Origin: Acholeplasmataceae bacterium
GTDB lineage: Bacteria; Bacillota_I; Bacilli_A; ML615J-28; CAG-698
DNA: 43,411 bases
NCBI GenBank assembly: GCA_012841865.1
Contig: DUTX01000162.1
Span: 1 to 43,411 of the forward strand
Reading direction: 5' to 3'
A program made the translations under genes and the position numbers. Positions 16,417 to 24,876 of this stretch are shown here, in pieces. How positions within the stretch are numbered: position 1 is the first letter of the stretch; each line of letters begins with the position of its first letter. Under the pieces are notes generated by a model. That model worked only from the letters and a program-made list of their open reading frames with translations. It had not been told where the DNA came from and did no database searches.

Positions 16417-17255
16417 ATGATTCGATACTTCTTTGCTTTCTCAATGATTTTCTGACAACGTTCGATAATTGGTTTATCAATCATCTTGCCGTCAAGACTG
16501 AAAACACCTAAATTAGTTTTGGTTGCTTCAAGAACCTTCAAGGCCCAAGCGATTTGGTCTTTACTGGGCGAAAAAACTTCATTGATATAACGAATCTGAT
16601 TGGGATGGATTGCGGCTTTAGCTGTCATTCCCAGGTTTTTTGCTTTTTTCGCATCCTGAGATAGGCCTTGATCGTCATTAACATCCGTAAAAGGCGTATC
16701 AATAGCGTCAATTCCATAGGCTTTCGCCGCGTAGGCTATTTTTGAGCGCGGATAAAAGATTTCCTCGCCAATTATTGTTCTTTCGGTTTCCATATCATTT
16801 GTTAAGTCTTCGGCACCAAGTAAAATTCCGTCAACTCTGGGAAGACAAGCAATAGCTTCTGTTTCCAAAATCGCAGCCGCAAGTTCAAGCAAAGGAATAA
16901 TCTTGATTGTTTTCTTAAGCTTTCTAGCTTTTTCAAAACTAGCCAATAATTCCGCTAGCTTCTTGACGGAGGCCGTTCTTGCTTTCGGAAGCATAATCGC
17001 ATCAATTCGGTCGGAAACAAGCGCTTCTAAATCTAAAAGACCGTTAATGTGATCAATTTGATTAATTCTGATGATAACTTCATAATTTGGTTTAAAGGTT
17101 TGTAGAAAATTATGTAATAAGATCCGGGCGCTGTCTTTTTCGCTGAAAGCAACCGCATCCTCCAAATCAAAAATGATGCTGTCTGCAGCAAAAATATCCG
17201 CATTCTGCATCATCCCCGGTTTATTCGCGGGGATAAATAAAAGACTTCTTCTCAT
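16413..17255 (-). CDS. citE: Citramalate lyase beta subunit (CitE family)
   Basis: The cleaving subunit, an HpcH/HpaI-type TIM barrel of 280 residues. In citramalate lyase it splits citramalyl-ACP into pyruvate and acetyl-ACP; in citrate lyase the product is oxaloacetate. Characteristic blocks are RRSLLFIPANKPGMM (N-terminal), SIIFDLEDAVAFSEKDSAR with the acidic metal-site residues, IMLPKA, and GILLGAEDLTNDM. It overlaps both neighbours by four bases (ATGA), which supports near-equal production of the lyase subunits. Substrate assignment rests on context, as for the alpha subunit. Confidence 0.92.
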   Translation of the reverse strand: MRRSLLFIPANKPGMMQNADIFAADSIIFDLEDAVAFSEKDSARILLHNFLQTFKPNYEVIIRINQIDHINGLLDLEALVSDRIDAIMLPKARTASVKKLAELLASFEKARKLKKTIKIIPLLELAAAILETEAIACLPRVDGILLGAEDLTNDMETERTIIGEEIFYPRSKIAYAAKAYGIDAIDTPFTDVNDDQGLSQDAKKAKNLGMTAKAAIHPNQIRYINEVFSPSKDQIAWALKVLEATKTNLGVFSLDGKMIDKPIIERCQKIIEKAKKYRII

Positions 17256-17503
17256 GATTCCATCCTTTTGATTGCGGAAATCAAGCGGGAACGAATTGTA
17301 TAATCAAGTGCACCTTTGTCGTTTATATGAATTCTGATTGTTTTAATTCCGAGTTCTTCCAAAGTCTCGAGAATTACTTTTCGGATTTGCTTTCCAAAAA
17401 ATTCATAAACGCTGCTTTCAATCTTGATATCCAGTTCATTGCTAGCTTCGGCGGTGATTAAACAATCGCTCGATTCTATACTTCCGGCCAAACCGATTTT
17501 CAT
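17252..17503 (-). CDS. citD: Citramalate lyase gamma subunit (CitD acyl-carrier protein)
   Basis: Small acyl-carrier subunit, 83 residues, that holds the acetyl thioester on a phosphoribosyl-dephospho-CoA arm. The attachment serine is S11 in GSIESSD, which lines up with the modified serine of the GTLESSD motif in Klebsiella CitD. The C-terminal GALDYTIRSRLISAIKR matches the conserved end. It begins one base after the mal stop and overlaps the beta-subunit gene by four bases, so the lyase module starts directly behind methylaspartate ammonia-lyase. Confidence 0.92.
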   Translation of the reverse strand: MKIGLAGSIESSDCLITAEASNELDIKIESSVYEFFGKQIRKVILETLEELGIKTIRIHINDKGALDYTIRSRLISAIKRMES

Positions 17504-17504
17504 A

Positions 17505-18749
17505 TTAATTTCCTTTCGAATTTATTAAAGCGATAACTCGATTCATTTCGTTTCTTACTATCATTAAAGCTTCGTCACAACCCATCCCCGGTTTCGCAAG
17601 GAGTTGCGAAGCTTTGCATGCCAAAGCGATATTGGTTGTGATTTCAGTAGAAACATTCGTTTCGTTGCAAGTTCCACCGACATAGCTTCCGATGCCACGC
17701 TCATTGCAATAAATAATCGCTTCCGCAACATTATTCACGCCACCCAAATCGGGCGTTTTAATCTGTAACATGTCGCCGGCTTTATTATCCGCAAAATATT
17801 TAATATCTTCTAAGGAATTACACCATTCGTCAGCAACAATTTCAACATCAATATTTTCTTGATGCAAGCGGGAAGTAAGATCGCGCAGATAAAGCATTGT
17901 TTCTTCCCGGCCTCCGGCATCAACAGGACCTTCGATTCGTAAACGGAAGGGGTGAGCCGCTTCTTTTAATTTCTTGAAATAATCGATAATTTTATCAAGA
18001 TTATTATCAAAAATATGTCCAACCATTCCATATACATCAATATGGAATACAGGTTGGTAATCTTCGCGGTTCCGAACTTTTAAAATCCGTTCCCGTAAAT
18101 AACACACATATTCAAGCAAGGTTTCGCCCTGTTTACCGATTTTTTGAAGATTATTGATTAAAGCGTGAGGCAAAACATCAACCTCTTTTAAAATCATTTT
18201 ATCGACATTCGTATAGCGGTCATCACCGCTTTGAGCAAAAACCGGTATCGGCTGGTATTTAGTATCTTTGATGCCGTATTCATTTCTGATGACTTCTGCC
18301 ATCGTCACCCCCTCTACTAAAGCAGCGGCTTTCAAGAGCGCTTGAGTGATACCGTAACGAATCGCGGTATGAAGATGTTTTCCATCAATCGTAAGTTGAT
18401 CATATTTTTCCGCTAACCTTCTGAAACCATCTATTTCTTCACCGATTAAAAGCGGTCTAATCTTTTCTTCAAGAAAAGGAATAAACTCGTTCGCCAGAAA
18501 AAGCGGATCCCGGCCGTCGGTTCCCGAATACTGCACCGCAGCGCAATCTCCTGTCGCAACCAAGCCATTTTCTAAAATAAGTTGAAGTGAAACAGCCTCG
18601 CCAGGAACTCTAATTTTTGAGAATCCCTTAAGTTCTGGTTTTCCTAAGTAAATAAACCCGTCTGTTTTTGCACCGGCCTTAATGGCAATTTGATCGTCAA
18701 AATAAAAACCTGTATAAGACTTTGATAATACTACATTTTTAATTTTCAT
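17505..18749 (-). CDS. mal: Methylaspartate ammonia-lyase
   Basis: Enolase-superfamily enzyme that removes ammonia from L-threo-3-methylaspartate to give mesaconate. The 414 residues match the 413 of the Clostridium tetanomorphum enzyme. As I recall that enzyme, Lys331 is the catalytic base and Asp238, Glu273 and Asp307 bind magnesium; here the same positions hold K331 in [10 protein letters not shown]238 in HIDVYG, E273 in RIEGP and D307 in VADEW. A histidine at 195 (LPHAL) fits the second acid-base residue. It overlaps glmE by four bases and precedes citD by one base. Substrate and product link glutamate mutase with the hydratase and lyase. Confidence 0.97.
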   Translation of the reverse strand: MKIKNVVLSKSYTGFYFDDQIAIKAGAKTDGFIYLGKPELKGFSKIRVPGEAVSLQLILENGLVATGDCAAVQYSGTDGRDPLFLANEFIPFLEEKIRPLLIGEEIDGFRRLAEKYDQLTIDGKHLHTAIRYGITQALLKAAALVEGVTMAEVIRNEYGIKDTKYQPIPVFAQSGDDRYTNVDKMILKEVDVLPHALINNLQKIGKQGETLLEYVCYLRERILKVRNREDYQPVFHIDVYGMVGHIFDNNLDKIIDYFKKLKEAAHPFRLRIEGPVDAGGREETMLYLRDLTSRLHQENIDVEIVADEWCNSLEDIKYFADNKAGDMLQIKTPDLGGVNNVAEAIIYCNERGIGSYVGGTCNETNVSTEITTNIALACKASQLLAKPGMGCDEALMIVRNEMNRVIALINSKGN

Positions 18750-20221
18750 TCTTCGCTTTCTCTCTTCTTCTCGGATCTTCCGACCAACTTTCCGTTTCCG
18801 ACGGCATAAACATCGGAGATTGTCAGTTGAAAATCGGCGTTTCGACCTTCAGATTTTGCTCTTTCTTTTATTTTGTTTTTATGGAATGCTTTTATTTCTT
18901 CATTAAAACCGACATTCCCGAATTCTAAGATTCTGATATTGCCCTCATTATCACGTGCAGGAAGAAGTTTTCCCACATTGTATTTACTTGGAGCAAAAGG
19001 AACATCAATAATCCCGTTTCTGAAGGCTTCTACAACCCCGATGGCAAGATCACCCCGACCTAGGATAAAAACATGGTCGAGAATGCTATTGACTTCTTTT
19101 TTTATTTGGTGAAATTCTTCTAAATAAATATCGTTTTCAGTAAACTTCTGATCTTTTAAGAGATTGACAACATATTTGGAAGCTTTGATACCGATGGCAT
19201 TGGCTTCTTTGGTCGGAATCCCGACACTTTCCAACGGCGATTTGGTAATCATCTTGGTTGCCTTCCCTAAGGCCGCAACAACCGAGGCATAAGAAATCAA
19301 ACCCAAGGCTTCAGCTTCATCCTCGGGGAATCCTCCCATCCACTGATGAAAGACCGTCGTAACTTCCACATCCAAATATCCATGTTGATTTAGATATTCC
19401 TTGGTAAGTTCCCGAAGAGCATGAAGTGCCGCAATATCTTGATTGATATTTCCGCCTTGTCCGTAACCGACGGTAATGCTTTTAACACCTTGTTCGGCAG
19501 CAAGCAAGGCCTCGATGATGGCAACCGCATTCGAGATTCCGGGTGGAACAAGTGTTCCCGTAAGCGGTCCGAAGGGTTCACGGTTAATTCTGATGCCTTG
19601 TTCTTCATAAAAACCTACCAAACGGTCGACATATTGCCAGTTTTTAATCGTCTCTTCCAAAGAAACACTTTTTGCATACGGAATATTATAACTGATTCCG
19701 CCGCCTTCGTTCGAAGTCCAGCCGGCAGCATGAATGATTTCCGCAAGTAGCCTTCCATCCGGTGTCCCATGTCGGGCTTGAAGAGGCACATTAACCGCTT
19801 CATAAACCTCTATGCAACCTTCAACGCCGTAATTTACAGCCGGAAAACCGTTTAACAAACTTCTTCCAAGGTTAATACTTTCCTTGATTCCGTTTTCAGC
19901 TTCAAAGTAGCGATTGTGGCGGGTGTAAGAATCAATCGTTGTCGGCAGAAAATCCGTACCGGCAGCTTCTAAATACTGCATTAAAGCAATATGTTCGTTT
20001 AAAGTTGCAACCCCTGCCCGTGGTTGGACTGCCGTAATACTTGAGGTATCAAATTTTGTTAATAAGGAAGCAAAATTCTTATGTTCGGGAATTTGCTTCA
20101 AAAAAGGTATCGCTAAATCAAAATTCAAAGCCGGGGAGTTCCCCGTCGGCCAGGAAGCAAGCACTTCTTTCCGAACCTTAAAGAAGACCTCTTCCGGCCA
20201 TTTTTTATTCTTTAGCTCCAT
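18746..20221 (-). CDS. glmE: Glutamate mutase epsilon (catalytic E) subunit
   Basis: Catalytic TIM-barrel subunit of adenosylcobalamin-dependent glutamate mutase, which rearranges L-glutamate to L-threo-3-methylaspartate. It is 491 residues, close to the 483 of clostridial enzymes. Recognisable blocks are [14 protein letters not shown] near the N-terminus, [48 protein letters not shown] and [15 protein letters not shown]. It lies 3 bases after glmL with only a distant AGGA box, so translation is probably coupled. It works as a tetramer with the GlmS subunit encoded at 21609. Confidence 0.97.
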   Translation of the reverse strand: MELKNKKWPEEVFFKVRKEVLASWPTGNSPALNFDLAIPFLKQIPEHKNFASLLTKFDTSSITAVQPRAGVATLNEHIALMQYLEAAGTDFLPTTIDSYTRHNRYFEAENGIKESINLGRSLLNGFPAVNYGVEGCIEVYEAVNVPLQARHGTPDGRLLAEIIHAAGWTSNEGGGISYNIPYAKSVSLEETIKNWQYVDRLVGFYEEQGIRINREPFGPLTGTLVPPGISNAVAIIEALLAAEQGVKSITVGYGQGGNINQDIAALHALRELTKEYLNQHGYLDVEVTTVFHQWMGGFPEDEAEALGLISYASVVAALGKATKMITKSPLESVGIPTKEANAIGIKASKYVVNLLKDQKFTENDIYLEEFHQIKKEVNSILDHVFILGRGDLAIGVVEAFRNGIIDVPFAPSKYNVGKLLPARDNEGNIRILEFGNVGFNEEIKAFHKNKIKERAKSEGRNADFQLTISDVYAVGNGKLVGRSEKKRESEE

Positions 20222-20224
20222 ATT

Positions 20225-21607
20225 TTATAATATTTTCCTGATCCTTTTTTTCATTATTCTGATCGCAATTTCCGGATGTTCGATGCTTAAGAGCCCCATT
20301 GCGGAAAGGATGTAGTTTTGGTCAAGTAAAAATTCCGGTTCTTTCGGTCTTAATTCCATCGCCTTTTCAGGTCTTGCGAGGACTTTTTCCAATATTGAGA
20401 GTGGTTCTTGGTCGCGAATAATGACTCCACCGGTTCCGATCACATATCTGACATCCGATAAATCTTTTCCGCTTTGGTAATACATCACACCCAAAGGGGT
20501 ATAAATTGTCTCCATAAAGCCGACATGGCGCGAAAAAGCAATATCGACACAAAGTGACCCGAAGAGGCGGTCGATTTCCGCTTCTTTTTCAGTATTAGGA
20601 ATCATTGCTGCAAATTTAAAACGGGTATCCGCTTCCTTTTTTAAATCAATTCCTCGTTCTTTATATAGTAGGAGTTCTTGTTCTTCCAAATTCTTGATGA
20701 TTCCGGGTGCCGAATAACGCATACCGAGATCACCTTCAACGGTTCTTTTTGCAAAAGGCTCTTCCAAACCTCTTTGAAAGGCATTCGGTGTTTTCGGATT
20801 TCCGCTCGCAATCGAGTAAATATCGGTTGTTGCACCACCGATATCGACTAAAACAATTTCGCCCAAACCCGCTTCATGCAAATATCCTTTCGAAAAAAGT
20901 TCCGCAGCTTTTAAGACTGCCCCAGGTGTTGGAAGCAAAACACCGTCAATATCCGCTTCGATTTGTTTGATTCCTTTGGCGCTGACAATATTGTTTAAAA
21001 AAATATTTTTAATTACATCTCGAGCACTGTTTATCTGTAACTGGTTAAGCCTGGGCATAACATTATCACAGATCCAGCCGTTTAATTTGTATTCTTTAAA
21101 AATATTGCTTATTTCATCCTGACAGGATTTATTACCGGCATATACGATTGGAACACTAAGTCCGATTTCACCCAATATTTTCGCATTGTGAAGTACGCAC
21201 TCACTGTTACCGCCGTCCGTTCCGCCAGCAAGTAAAACAATATCGATATTTCCGTTTTTAATCTTTAAAGCTTCTTTTTTAGTTAACTGATGGGAATAAA
21301 CCAGGTCTACTTTTCCTCCTGCTCCCAAACAGACACGCTTCGCGGCTTCGACCGTTAACTCTTCTACAAGTCCGATCGCCGCCATTTTCAAACCTCCCGC
21401 AGCCGATGAACAGGCATAGATTTTTTTAAAATCACTGACACCTGTTTTTTCCGTCAAAAGCTTAAGCGCTTTCTCATAACCGATCCTAACATCCGTCTCA
21501 ACGGTGGTATAATGTTGAGCGGAACCGATAATATCGGCACGGTCAAGATTTACTGCCGTTAATTTGGTGTAGGTTGAGCCGATATCAACCAACAAATAGT
21601 TTGTCAC
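20225..21607 (-). CDS. glmL: Glutamate mutase reactivating protein GlmL (MutL)
   Basis: ATP-binding protein of the actin/Hsp70 (ASKHA) superfamily, 460 residues, thought to repair inactivated glutamate mutase by exchanging damaged cobalamin. The phosphate-binding loop DIGSTYTKL lies at 8-16, and the second nucleotide motif is VDIGGATTDIYS. A VGTGGVI-type third loop appears late as VIGTGGVI. The start is GTG at 21607, one base after the glmS stop, with GGAGAA overlapping the end of glmS. The order glmS-glmL-glmE is the one found in Clostridium glutamate-mutase operons. Confidence 0.95.
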   Translation of the reverse strand: MTNYLLVDIGSTYTKLTAVNLDRADIIGSAQHYTTVETDVRIGYEKALKLLTEKTGVSDFKKIYACSSAAGGLKMAAIGLVEELTVEAAKRVCLGAGGKVDLVYSHQLTKKEALKIKNGNIDIVLLAGGTDGGNSECVLHNAKILGEIGLSVPIVYAGNKSCQDEISNIFKEYKLNGWICDNVMPRLNQLQINSARDVIKNIFLNNIVSAKGIKQIEADIDGVLLPTPGAVLKAAELFSKGYLHEAGLGEIVLVDIGGATTDIYSIASGNPKTPNAFQRGLEEPFAKRTVEGDLGMRYSAPGIIKNLEEQELLLYKERGIDLKKEADTRFKFAAMIPNTEKEAEIDRLFGSLCVDIAFSRHVGFMETIYTPLGVMYYQSGKDLSDVRYVIGTGGVIIRDQEPLSILEKVLARPEKAMELRPKEPEFLLDQNYILSAMGLLSIEHPEIAIRIMKKRIRKIL

Positions 21608-21608
21608 C

Positions 21609-22013
21609 TTATTCTCCTAAATCTTCCTTGATCAAATCTAAGACCGATTCAATTTGTGTGCCGGGTGAAAATACCCGATTAAAACCCATTTCCTTAAATC
21701 GTTTCTCAACACTTTCAAAATCTTGTTTTCCGACGACAATATTGCCGCCAACATAAAGGATGATGTCGCCGATTCCGCTTTCGATGCATTTTTCCCGCAT
21801 CCCGCGGCAGTCAATTTCTCCATGTCCGTATAGAGAGGAGACCAAAATCATTTTCGCATCTGTTTCGATAGCAGCATTAATGAAATCTTCTTGCGAACTT
21901 AAAACTCCGACATTAACAACGTTGTAGCCGGCATTCGTAAGCGTGTATTCAATAATCTTATTACCGACTGCATGGACATCAGCGCCAATAACGCCGATGA
22001 CAATAGATTTCAT
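21609..22013 (-). CDS. glmS: Glutamate mutase sigma (cobalamin-binding S) subunit
   Basis: Cobalamin-binding subunit of glutamate mutase, 134 residues (137 in Clostridium). The B12 signature DxHxxG reads D12-V-H14-A-V-G17, followed by SSLYGHGE near 59 and GGNIVVGKQ near 88, which cradle the nucleotide tail in the base-off, His-on mode. It is the first gene of the ten-gene operon, with a GGAGG box and the promoter at 22055-22083. The short name collides with glucosamine synthase glmS; this gene is the mutase subunit, also called mutS or mamA. Confidence 0.97.
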   Translation of the reverse strand: MKSIVIGVIGADVHAVGNKIIEYTLTNAGYNVVNVGVLSSQEDFINAAIETDAKMILVSSLYGHGEIDCRGMREKCIESGIGDIILYVGGNIVVGKQDFESVEKRFKEMGFNRVFSPGTQIESVLDLIKEDLGE

Positions 22014-22054
22014 TTTTTACCTCCGCATTTTTGTAAAAGAAATATGCTTACCTT

Positions 22055-22083
22055 ATTATATACCAAAATCACAATACTTACAA
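22055..22083 (-). promoter_or_regulatory. Promoter of the glutamate-fermentation operon
   Basis: Minus strand TTGTAA (22078-22083), 17 bases, TATAAT (22055-22060). The predicted leader to the glmS ATG is about 35 bases, too short for a cobalamin riboswitch, so any control must act at this promoter or upstream of it. Confidence 0.82.
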
Positions 22084-22236
22084 GGTCATTTGCCTCATCT
22101 TCAAGCATTCTCCGAAAAAAGTTTTTCTTAAAAGACACATATCTCTTTGGTAATTTTGTAACAAACAAAATAATATAGAAAAAACAGCAAAAACTAAAAA
22201 TAAAATGATTAATAATCATAAATAATATTTTTTCCG

Positions 22237-22245
22237 TGGTATAAT
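22237..22245 (+). promoter_or_regulatory. Extended -10 promoter of psuG
   Basis: TGGTATAAT with TATAAT at 22240-22245. No good -35 hexamer stands 17 bases upstream, so this would be an extended -10 promoter. A GGTGA ribosome binding site follows, 4 bases before the psuG ATG. The rest of the 255-base glmS-psuG gap is AT-rich and shows no gene. Confidence 0.65.
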
Positions 22246-22268
22246 AATTAAAAAGGAATGGTGATAAA

Positions 22269-23186
22269 ATGAATAAGTATTTAGAAATCAATCCTGAAGT
22301 TCAGGCTGCTTTAAAAGAAAACAAACCAGTTGTCGCTCTTGAATCAACGATTATCTCGCACGGTATGCCTTATCCCCAAAATGTGGAAACGGCACTGAAA
22401 GTTGAAAATATTATCCGCAACGAAGGAGCCGTCCCGGCAACAATCGCAATTATCAAAGGACGTTTAAAAGTCGGTTGTACCCCCGAAGAAGTCGACTACT
22501 TGGGTAAGGAAGGAGCAAAAATACCGAAAGCTTCCCGACGTGATATCTCCTATCTGGTCAGTAAAAACTTAAGCGGAGCAACAACCGTCGCGGCGACGGC
22601 TTTAATTGCTGCTATGGCTGGCATCCCTGTTTTTGCAACAGGAGGGATCGGCGGTGTCCACCGCGGAGCTGAAGAAACCTTCGATATTTCCAGTGATCTT
22701 GAAGAATTAGCAAAAACCAAAATCGCAGTCGTCTGTGCAGGTGCCAAAGCAATTCTTGACCTTGGAAAAACCATGGAAGTCTTAGAAACCAAAGGCGTCG
22801 AAGTCATCGGCTACAAAACATCATTTTTACCAGCTTTCTATTCTACATCTAGCGACTTCCCCGTCAATCATCGTCTTGAAACTCCCGAAGAAATTGCCAG
22901 TTTGATGAAAACAAAATGGGAACTAGGACTTGACGGTGGTGTCTTAGTAACCAATCCGATTCCGGAAGAGCACTCGATTGATCGCAAAATAATTGACCAA
23001 GCGATTGAACAAGCCCATGAAGAAATGGTAAGTTTAGAAATTACCGGCAATAAAACTACGCCTTTCCTACTTGCCAAGATTAAAGAGATTACAAAAGGAA
23101 AGAGCCTCAATGCAAATATTGCCTTAGTCTATAATAATGCGCTCCTAGCAGCAAAAATTGCGAAAGCATTTGCGGAAATAATTTAA
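22269..23186 (+). CDS. psuG: Pseudouridine-5'-phosphate glycosidase
   Basis: Cleaves pseudouridine 5'-phosphate to uracil and ribose 5-phosphate, part of pseudouridine salvage. The 305-residue protein shows the family pattern: VALESTIISHGMPYPQNVETA at 22-42, VPATIAIIKGRLKVG, the KASRRDISY block with a catalytic lysine, TTVAATALIA, and GIGGVHRGAEETFDIS. PsuG normally works after the kinase PsuK, which is not in the window. It is transcribed alone, divergently from the glutamate-fermentation operon, and shares its terminator hairpin with the opposing non-coding RNA. Confidence 0.95.
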   Translation: MNKYLEINPEVQAALKENKPVVALESTIISHGMPYPQNVETALKVENIIRNEGAVPATIAIIKGRLKVGCTPEEVDYLGKEGAKIPKASRRDISYLVSKNLSGATTVAATALIAAMAGIPVFATGGIGGVHRGAEETFDISSDLEELAKTKIAVVCAGAKAILDLGKTMEVLETKGVEVIGYKTSFLPAFYSTSSDFPVNHRLETPEEIASLMKTKWELGLDGGVLVTNPIPEEHSIDRKIIDQAIEQAHEEMVSLEITGNKTTPFLLAKIKEITKGKSLNANIALVYNNALLAAKIAKAFAEII

Positions 23187-23190
23187 AAAC

Positions 23191-23230
23191 AAAAAAAAGA
23201 AAAGGCGTTAAGCCTTTTCAGATTTTTTAT
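23191..23230. terminator. Bidirectional terminator of psuG and the opposing non-coding RNA
   Basis: GAAAAGGC (23199-23206), loop GTTAA, GCCTTTTC (23212-23219). On the plus strand it is followed by six T (23223-23228) after psuG. On the minus strand eight T (23198-23191) follow it and end the RNA that starts near 23413. Confidence 0.88.
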
Positions 23231-23413
23231 TAAAGATTCCCCAGGAAGCCGTTATTATTCTTTGTGAAACCACCGATTTCACAGAGTGGATGTCTCTAAT
23301 CTGCATATTTTCGGGATTCTTATTCAAAGATAAGCTTTCGACACCAAATATGCCTCGACTTCCGATATTTTCTTGTTCGGTTCGCATATGATAAAAAGGC
23401 GAACTTCCCAGGT
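23192..23413 (-). ncRNA. Structured non-coding RNA of unidentified family
   Basis: This gene-free stretch holds a likely RNA gene of about 220 bases. A perfect promoter places the 5' end at about 23413, and a strong terminator ends it near 23192. The ends pair: CCTGGGAAG (23404-23412) with CTTCCTGGG (23240-23248), nine pairs including two G-U. Inside are hairpins GTTCGC/GCGAAC, GTGAAATC/GGTTTCAC and CTTAT/ATAAG (23319-23334). A helix GCATATTT/AAATATGC (23346-23353 with 23303-23310) and GGTGTC (23340-23345) pairing with GACATC (23289-23294) would make a pseudoknot. I see no tmRNA tRNA-like end, SRP, RNase P or T-box signature. 6S RNA or raiA-type RNA are the main alternatives. No convincing reading frame is present. 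Confidence 0.72.
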
Positions 23414-23419
23414 AAATCT

Positions 23420-23448
23420 ATTATAGAATATTCTAATTTTTATGTCAA
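23420..23448 (-). promoter_or_regulatory. Perfect consensus promoter of the non-coding RNA (proximal)
   Basis: Minus strand TTGACA (23443-23448), exactly 17 bases, TATAAT (23420-23425). The start falls at about 23413, immediately before the closing helix of the RNA. Twelve of twelve consensus positions match. Confidence 0.9.
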
Positions 23449-23490
23449 TAGGCAGATTTTTCCTTCAAGGGATTCTTTCCTACTGACTCT

Positions 23491-23519
23491 ATTATAAACT
23501 ATGCAGACTTTTTTGTCAA
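23491..23519 (-). promoter_or_regulatory. Perfect consensus promoter of the non-coding RNA (distal)
   Basis: Minus strand TTGACA (23514-23519), exactly 17 bases, TATAAT (23491-23496), giving a start near 23484. It shares the flanks CTATTGACA and TATAATAGA with the proximal promoter, which suggests a tandem duplication. It lies just past the end of the AGCS gene; no terminator separates them. Confidence 0.88.
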
Positions 23520-23533
23520 TAGACCACTATTTC

Positions 23534-24799
23534 CTAGTTATAATAATTTCTTATTTCTCTTTTAAAATCATTACGCAATCGATATAAAGCGTAAAGATTG
23601 ACGCAACCGAGCAAAATCATCCCTTGATCGACGAACCCGAAAATTGCTTTGGTGCGGAAATTCACACCAATCGCAATACCGATTAAAAATAATATTTTAT
23701 AAAGAAAAATAAATACTTTTCTTCTTTTATTGTTAGCGACCATAAAAAGCAAATTGCTTTCACCGAGATAAAATTGACTGACAACCGTCGCTATTGCGAA
23801 AGAAAGCATAAAAAACAAAGCAAGGTAAATTCCAAAATCGCCAAGGATTCTTTCAAAAATATAAATGATTAAATCAACACCTTGGTACAGCTTCAAATCA
23901 AACTGGTAAATCAAAATCATGAAACCAGTTAAGCTACAGATAATGATCGTATCCGTAAAAGCACCGATGACCTGAACAAAACCTTGTTGAAGGGGCTTTT
24001 TTGTATCCGCCATTGCGGAAATTGAAGGTGCGGTTCCTAGTCCCGTTTCGTTAGAAAAAAGCGAACGCTTAAAACCAATGATTAAACAAGAGGTCGCAGT
24101 CCCGGAAGTAATTGCTTTAAAGCTGAAAGCTTCCCTTAATATTAGCGTTATTACGGAAGGAAAAAACTTGATGTTAACCAAAATGACCATTATCGTAACG
24201 GATATATAACCGATGCTCATTATCGGAACAATATGCTCGCAAAAACGGACGATTCTTTTTGTCCCCTTAAAAATTACAAAATAGGTAAAAAGAAAAAGCA
24301 GAACCAAGATGATGATTTTATCAATTCCAAAAACTAGCGACAGAGATTCGCTAATTGTATTGACTTGCAGGGGTTGGAAAAAGATTGTATTAGTCAATAA
24401 AAAAAAGATCGAAAAAAGGGTTGCTAAAAAGCGATTGTTAAAACCGCGAAGTATATAAAAACTGGCTCCGCCCCGATTTTCGCCATTGATTTTAACTTTA
24501 TAAACCTGTGCTAAAGTGTTTTCCATCAAGGAAAAAATTACAGAAAACAGCGAAAATATCCACATCCAAAAGAGTGAACCCGGACCGCCATAAATCAAAG
24601 CCGTCGAAATTCCGACAATGTTACCGGTGCCGATATGGGCAGCAAGCGAAACCAAAAAAGATGAGTATGAAGATTTGTTCTTCTCATTCACCAAAATTTT
24701 TTTAGTTTCTTTAAAAGCGCGAAACTGAATAAACCCGTATTTGACTGTCGAAAATACAGCTAAAATAAAAAAAGTTATAACAATCAAATTTACCGCCAT
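23534..24799 (-). CDS. AGCS-family sodium:alanine/glycine/glutamine symporter
   Basis: Membrane symporter of the alanine or glycine:cation (AGCS) family, about 421 residues. The signature GTGNIVGISTAL lies in the N-terminal quarter, and GFKRSLFSNETGLGTAPS is the conserved mid-protein segment. About ten hydrophobic helices are visible. Family members take up alanine, glycine or glutamine with sodium. Glutamine uptake would suit a glutamate fermenter, but the sequence does not show the substrate. I favour the ATG at 24799; a TTG four codons earlier is also open, and the GGTG box fits the ATG best. No terminator separates its stop from the tandem RNA promoters downstream. Confidence 0.87.
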   Translation of the reverse strand: MAVNLIVITFFILAVFSTVKYGFIQFRAFKETKKILVNEKNKSSYSSFLVSLAAHIGTGNIVGISTALIYGGPGSLFWMWIFSLFSVIFSLMENTLAQVYKVKINGENRGGASFYILRGFNNRFLATLFSIFFLLTNTIFFQPLQVNTISESLSLVFGIDKIIILVLLFLFTYFVIFKGTKRIVRFCEHIVPIMSIGYISVTIMVILVNIKFFPSVITLILREAFSFKAITSGTATSCLIIGFKRSLFSNETGLGTAPSISAMADTKKPLQQGFVQVIGAFTDTIIICSLTGFMILIYQFDLKLYQGVDLIIYIFERILGDFGIYLALFFMLSFAIATVVSQFYLGESNLLFMVANNKRRKVFIFLYKILFLIGIAIGVNFRTKAIFGFVDQGMILLGCVNLYALYRLRNDFKREIRNYYN

Positions 24800-24876
24800 A
24801 TCCAACACCAATTAAGTATATTCATAACCAGTTCGGTAATATGATTGGAAAACAATTACTAGAAAACGGTGAGACA

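Noticed and set aside
12667-17503. Citrate fermentation cluster
   Set aside because: The lyase genes are fused into an operon with glutamate mutase and methylaspartate ammonia-lyase; no citrate carrier or oxaloacetate decarboxylase is present.
22014-22054. Cobalamin riboswitch before glmS
   Set aside because: The leader is only about 35 bases long and has no B12-box-like sequence.
23192-23413. tmRNA, SRP RNA or RNase P RNA identity for the structured RNA
   Set aside because: No tRNA-like TTCGA arm or CCA end, no conserved SRP helix 8 loop and no RNase P core motifs were found; 6S and raiA types remain open.
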